A stretch of 64,000 nt of DNA from CAWAWP01 sp963841205. GTDB lineage: Bacteria; Chloroflexota; Ktedonobacteria; Ktedonobacterales; JADMIN01. The notes beneath the pieces were generated by a model. It did no database searches. It had not been told where the DNA came from and worked only from the letters and a program-made list of their open reading frames with translations. Position 1 is the first letter of the stretch. Each line of letters begins with the position of its first letter. The stretch spans positions 1 through 64,000 of the forward strand of contig CAWJCH010000015.1 in the NCBI GenBank assembly GCA_963841205.1, read 5' to 3'. Below are positions 60,330 through 64,000 of this stretch, one piece after another. The position numbers and the translations under genes were made by a program.

Positions 60330-60640
60330 CACGCCCCATGACTAAAGCCAAGGGGTTTCTCGCCTCCGGCGAGCCGGCTAGCGAGCTACTTGCCCGGTGT
60401 CCTCGGGAACTACCTGGCGAGAGCCAGGATACTTGGAGGCATCCAAGATGACCGCGCATGTTTTACCCGATGGCGGATTGCCCATCGGAAGGCCGCAAAC
60501 ATGTGGTTGGGAAGGTGCTAGGCACCACGGGCCGGAGCCCACCAAACGCGGGTTCATCGCCCACGCGAACGATCGGAGCATAGCACGGCGGGTGCCGTAC
60601 GGCAAGGGGCCACTGATCCCCATGCCCAATGGCAGGGGCC
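60327..60640 (-). mobile_element. tnpB-less IS605-type element (copy 3), abutting glmU
   Basis: About 310 bp, minus orientation. The right end is GCGTGTCA at 60327 preceded by the hairpin CCCCTTGGCTTTAGTCATGGGG. The left end near 60640 has CCCCTGCCATTGGGCATGGGG, matching the left ends of the TnpB element at 21209 and of the other tnpB-less copies. The interior differs from copies 1 and 2 but is rich in stems (for example CCTGGCTCTCGCCAGG near 60412-60427). No convincing open frame. Confidence 0.6.
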
Positions 60641-60668
60641 CTCTAGCCCCAGGATGGTAGAAAGCGCA

Positions 60669-62345
60669 ATGGACGATCCTGGTTGGTCGCATCGTCTCAT
60701 ACTTGGACTCGCCGCGGAGCCGTTCAGCGGCAGCGACTGGCTCCTGCTGATCGTGCTGCTGATCGCGCTCTTCGCCGCGGGGTTCTCCGCCGCTGCCGAG
60801 ACCGCGCTCACTTCCGTCAACCGGCTCCGCATCCGCAACGACGCCGAAGAGGGCGATCAGCCTGCCAAGAAAATCCTGCACCTCATCGAGAAGCCGGAGC
60901 GGTTCCTCTCCGCCATCCTCGTCACCAGCAACGTCGCCGTCATCACCGCCTCCACCGTCGCCACCATCCTCGCCATCAACCTCTTCGGCGACACCGGCGG
61001 CGTCATCTCCACGGTCGTCCTCTCCCTGATCGTGCTGATCTTCTGCGAGATCACCCCCAAAACGTGGGCGGTGCAGGCGCCCGAACGCCGCGCGCGCCTC
61101 TTCATCGGCCCCGTCGAGGTGCTCAGTCGCGTGCTCGGCCCGCTGGTCCGCGTGCTGATGTTCCTCACAAACGGCCTCGTGCGTATGTTCGGTGGCGCGC
61201 CGGTCAAGCGCGGCCCGTTCGTCACCGAGGACGAGCTGCGCCTGCTCGTCGAGGTCGGCGAGCAGGAGGGCGTCCTCGAGGAAGAAGAGCGCGAGATGAT
61301 CCACAACGTCTTCGAGCTCGCCGACACCACCGTCCATGAGGTAATGGTGCCGCGCCCCGACATGATCACCGTCGAGGCCGATGCTACCTTGGATGACGCC
61401 ATGAAGATCATCGTCGAGGGCGGCCAGTCGCGCATCCCCGTCTACGCCGACTCCATCGACGACATCATAGGGGTGCTCTACGCCAAGGACCTCCTGCGCG
61501 TGCTGACGCTCAATGAACGCCCGCCGTCGGTACGTTCCCTCGTACGCCAAGCCTACTTCGTCCCCGAATCCAAGCGCCTCGACGATCTGCTCCGCGAGAT
61601 GCAGCAGCAGCGCGTCCACATGGCGATCGTCGTGGACGAGTACGGCTCGGTCGCCGGCCTCGTCACCATCGAGGACCTCGTCGAGCAGATCATCGGCGAC
61701 ATCCAGGACGAGTACGACCGCGAGGAACAACTCTTCGAGCGTATCAGCGACAACGAGTTCATCGTCGACGCCAAGATCAGCCTCGACGAGCTGGACGAGC
61801 TGCTCGACGCGGAGCTAGCCAGCGAGGAGTATGACACGCTCGGCGGCCTGATCTATGCCAAGCTCGACAAGATCCCGTCCGCCGGCGACACCGTGACGCA
61901 GGGAGACCTCACCTTCACCGTCCTCGGCACCAAGGGCCGGCGCGTCACCAAAGTTCGCGTGGTCCGCGCGGCGCCCGGCGATCGCACCGACCCGGGCATG
62001 GGACCCACACCCGATGACGGCCTTGCCCTGCCGTCGCATGGCGGCCTCGGTGGCGACGCGGGCGAGCTCGCCACCGACCACCCCGCCGGGAGCATTGCGC
62101 TCACCCCGCCCGTCGCCGAGAAGGAGGATGAGCCGGGGAGGTCGGGCTCATCCACTCGCGCCACATACGCGGGCTACACCTCCCCGCCACGTCTCGAGCC
62201 GTCGCCCGCACTCCCCGTGGCGCCAGCTGAGCTGCCCACCGAGGAGCAGCTCAGCCGCGACGAGGCAGTGTCGCGCCCCGTGCGCTCGCGGACCCCGCCG
62301 TATCATCGAGGCCAAGGGCGGGCCGGGGCACCGCGCAGGCGCTAA
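60669..62345 (+). CDS. CNNM/CorC-type membrane protein with CBS domains
   Basis: About 558 residues. The DUF21 membrane domain comes first (WLLLIVLLIALFAAGFSAAA with ETALTSVNRLR, about 20-200). A CBS pair follows (DTTVHEVMVPRPDMITVEAD and PVYADSIDDIIGVLYAKDLL; VVDEYGSVAGLVTIEDLVEQ), about 215-345. The C-terminal CorC_HlyC domain (EFIVDAKISLDELDELLDAE, about 360-435) comes next. A ~120-residue Pro-rich tail ends the protein and is unusual. Family members act in Mg2+ or Co2+ efflux or homeostasis. ATG 60654 is an in-frame alternative start. Confidence 0.92.
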   Translation: MDDPGWSHRLILGLAAEPFSGSDWLLLIVLLIALFAAGFSAAAETALTSVNRLRIRNDAEEGDQPAKKILHLIEKPERFLSAILVTSNVAVITASTVATILAINLFGDTGGVISTVVLSLIVLIFCEITPKTWAVQAPERRARLFIGPVEVLSRVLGPLVRVLMFLTNGLVRMFGGAPVKRGPFVTEDELRLLVEVGEQEGVLEEEEREMIHNVFELADTTVHEVMVPRPDMITVEADATLDDAMKIIVEGGQSRIPVYADSIDDIIGVLYAKDLLRVLTLNERPPSVRSLVRQAYFVPESKRLDDLLREMQQQRVHMAIVVDEYGSVAGLVTIEDLVEQIIGDIQDEYDREEQLFERISDNEFIVDAKISLDELDELLDAELASEEYDTLGGLIYAKLDKIPSAGDTVTQGDLTFTVLGTKGRRVTKVRVVRAAPGDRTDPGMGPTPDDGLALPSHGGLGGDAGELATDHPAGSIALTPPVAEKEDEPGRSGSSTRATYAGYTSPPRLEPSPALPVAPAELPTEEQLSRDEAVSRPVRSRTPPYHRGQGRAGAPRRR

Positions 62346-63152
62346 CACTATTCACGCGTGCATGGCCTTGACAGCGACTCCCGTCGCAAGTATGCTTGTC
62401 GGGATATTGTCGTATGGAAGCGCGATGTATGTGACGGGAAACCGGACCATTTGGCGTACGTATGTACAATGACGTTACGGCAAAGATACCGTGTCGGCGA
62501 TTATGTCGCGCACATCCGACCTTCATCAGTTTCGCACGGACAGCGAGGAGCTTCACCACCAACCTAACTCGGGCGCGCCCTTCCCATCGCGAATATGCGC
62601 TCCGCACCATGCATTGTCCGATTTGCCTAAGTCGTGGTGCGCTGAATGCAACAGTTGGAGCTAGATCTGTGCGGCAAGGATCGCGCTCGGCATCTGCAGG
62701 GTGTATGCGATGGTGCTACAGGGTGCAGTGGGTCGGCTCGCGGGTGCGCCTCGCCGGATGCGCTCGCAGAGCACCGGTACTTCTAGGGCACGTCTTCGTT
62801 GTAATGGGTAACGCGGAGCACGAATCGCTTGCTCGAAGGGGAGCGATCCTCAGCGAGTCGATGCCCGCACAGGTCCAGACGGTGGCGCGAGGTGAGGACA
62901 TGCGCCGTATATCCGGGAATCATTCAGGTCTCATTTACGGGTTTGCACACGGCGAACGACCAGGCACGAAGACAGGAACAAGGGCTGTTCCCGCCAACCT
63001 GTCCCTCCCTCCCTCACTAGAGGAGCGTGCGATGGGGGAGTCGTTGCAGAAAAGCCTGCGAGCCGCGCTTCTGGATGGAGTCAGCGGTTCGTGGCGCTTC
63101 AGGCAGGGAGTCGCGGCACGTTGCCACGCGTCCCAGTGAGGAGGGGGTAGCC
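62346..63152. other. Intergenic, about 800 bp, nothing recognised
   Basis: The longest gap in the window. Base composition is less GC-rich between 62350 and 62640 than around it. No gene, RNA or terminator could be supported on either strand. GAGGAGG at 63138-63144 serves csrA. Confidence 0.4.
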
Positions 63153-63521
63153 ATGCTCGTGCTACGGAGGAAGGCCGGCGAGGCCATCGTGTTGAACGGC
63201 GTCATTACCATCCATGTCCTGGCAGTCGAGGGCGAGCGGGTGAAGCTGGGCATTAGCGCGCCACCGGAGGTGGTCATCGTGCGCTCTGAACTGCTCGAGG
63301 GCCAGGGTGGCCTCCCCGCAACGCCGCCGCCCGCCCAGCCGCCGATGCCGCGCCCTTTCCGCGAAAACGAGGGCGAGCCCCCCAATGGCTTCGACGAGGG
63401 CCGGGGCATCCGTCGCGACCCCAATGCCTCCAACGGGTCGTCCCACACGGGGCCGCGCGCCGTCGCTCCGGATGGAAATCCCCCGCCTTTCCGTCCGAAC
63501 ACCGTCCGCTACGGGCAGTAG
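63153..63521 (+). CDS. csrA: CsrA-like RNA-binding regulator with a long tail
   Basis: 122 residues. The first ~50 are a full CsrA domain: MLVLRRKAGEAIVLNGVITI, EGERVKLGISAPPEVVIVRS and ELLE. It binds GGA motifs in mRNA leaders. The remaining ~70 residues are Pro/Gly/Asn-rich and probably disordered, whereas ordinary CsrA has only 10-20 residues after the core. A GAGGAGG site precedes the ATG. No flagellar genes (usual neighbours) are in the window. Confidence 0.93.
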   Translation: MLVLRRKAGEAIVLNGVITIHVLAVEGERVKLGISAPPEVVIVRSELLEGQGGLPATPPPAQPPMPRPFRENEGEPPNGFDEGRGIRRDPNASNGSSHTGPRAVAPDGNPPPFRPNTVRYGQ

Positions 63522-63543
63522 ATCGCGCGCTGATCTGAGCAAT

Positions 63544-63577
63544 AGACCCTCGTCCCGCTGGAGTGAGAAGAGGGTCT
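63544..63577 (+). terminator. Intrinsic terminator after csrA
   Basis: Stem AGACCCTC/GAGGGTCT with an 18-nt loop, followed by a T-rich stretch (TCTTGTGTCT). It lies 23 bp after the csrA stop codon. Confidence 0.7.
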
Positions 63578-63882
63578 TCTTGTGTCTACCATTGTCCGAT
63601 TGCATATCTGCAGCGCGTCTTACCTCAGGTCGGACTTCTCGAATCCCCAACCTCTGACGACCGGAGCGGACCGATGACTGGGAGGGCGGCGTGAGGTCGC
63701 CCTGAAGTTGACCAAAAGCGATGCGCGTGTCGCCGACTGGGCATTTCTGGACCTGCTCGCGGTCGCCCATCGACGCGCAGCTAGGGTGCTGAACTTCGAG
63801 AGCGAGGGAAACGCCGCTCTGGATGGGGTACACTGGCTCGGAGAGTGTTGGTAGCATGGTGGCATGGCGAGGGAGAAGCGCG
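63578..63882. other. Intergenic, 305 bp, nothing recognised
   Basis: Between the csrA terminator and the last, partial gene. GGGAG near 63871 is a plausible ribosome site for that gene. Confidence 0.35.
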
Positions 63883-64000
63883 ATGCGAGAGGTGCGCGAA
63901 GCGGTGGTAGCTGAGACACTCGGCAGCGCATGGATTGCGGTCGCCAAGCGCATTCTTGAGGAAGGTGCGGCCTCCACGTATGACGGTCTGCCGATCGTGG
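63883..64000 (+). CDS. N-terminus of a gene running off the window, possibly thymidylate synthase-like
   Basis: The first 39 residues are visible: REVREAVVAETLGSAWIAVA then KRILEEGAASTYDGLPIV. The pattern 'G-x-AW-x-x-x-x-x-x-I-L-x-x-G' followed by a short Tyr/Asp loop recalls the start of thymidylate synthase-like proteins. The piece is too short to decide. GGGAG lies upstream of the ATG. Confidence 0.35.
   Translation, partial: MREVREAVVAETLGSAWIAVAKRILEEGAASTYDGLPIV

Noticed and set aside
62462..63139. Plus-strand open frame in the gap before csrA
   Set aside because: Cys/Arg-rich translation of low-complexity character, no ribosome site, and it overlaps the csrA leader.

Overview
The window is GC-rich, densely coded DNA from a free-living bacterium. 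The gene mix suggests a Chloroflexota lineage, possibly close to Thermomicrobia, but this is an inference from protein character and no 16S rRNA is present. It rests on a short-form SAH hydrolase, a HelY-like helicase, a GerW-like protein, paired MIP channels, an F420-type LLM oxidoreductase, a split B12-dependent mutase subunit with MeaB, and abundant TnpB/IscB-type elements. Two tRNA genes are present: Pro-GGG on the minus strand and Gln-UUG on the plus strand.

Layout. 1-9.9 kb is rich in mobile elements. It holds a TnpB tail, a frameshifted CocE-type hydrolase, an ABC-2 exporter pair, a 1.7-kb IS with 22-bp inverted repeats, a MarR regulator with a broken MFS pump, a tnpB-less element, and an IS5-type element flanked by CTAG. 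10-21 kb is mostly housekeeping: a hotdog thioesterase, a UPF0303 protein, an aldo/keto reductase, GrpB, UvrD/PcrA with an intein, a tandem GNAT protein and two aquaporin-family channels. 21-27 kb holds a full TnpB element inserted at the 3' end of a gerW-like gene, a glycogen-debranching enzyme, a Mop-like protein and an EamA transporter. 27-31 kb is a HelY/Ski2-like helicase whose Walker A lysine is followed by an intein with class 3 features. 31-41 kb holds an SH3b wall protein, a GT87-like membrane protein, AcsA, a GNAT protein and an ECF sigma/anti-sigma pair. 41-43.4 kb is a rearranged patch (duplicated anti-sigma fragment, inverted MFS tail) next to an IscB gene with its upstream omega RNA. 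43.4-48.7 kb is a methyl-cycle cluster: MtnA, a PfkB kinase, AhcY and MetK. 51-54 kb is a B12 mutase subunit, MeaB and an LLM oxidoreductase broken by another tnpB-less element. The rest holds an FAD disulfide reductase, a pentapeptide-repeat gene, small membrane proteins, GlmU, a CBS-domain CorC-like protein and CsrA.

Two themes run through the window. First, IS200/IS605-type mobility is heavy. There are two tnpB genes, one iscB and at least three compact elements that keep both terminal hairpins but have no transposase or nuclease gene. At two of these insertions (gerW and glmU) the host gene's stop codon is made by the conserved element end. Second, many conserved genes carry single-base frameshifts, including metK and mtnA, which are unlikely to be dead. 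At least part of these are probably sequencing or assembly errors, so every 'pseudogene' call below should be read with that in mind.
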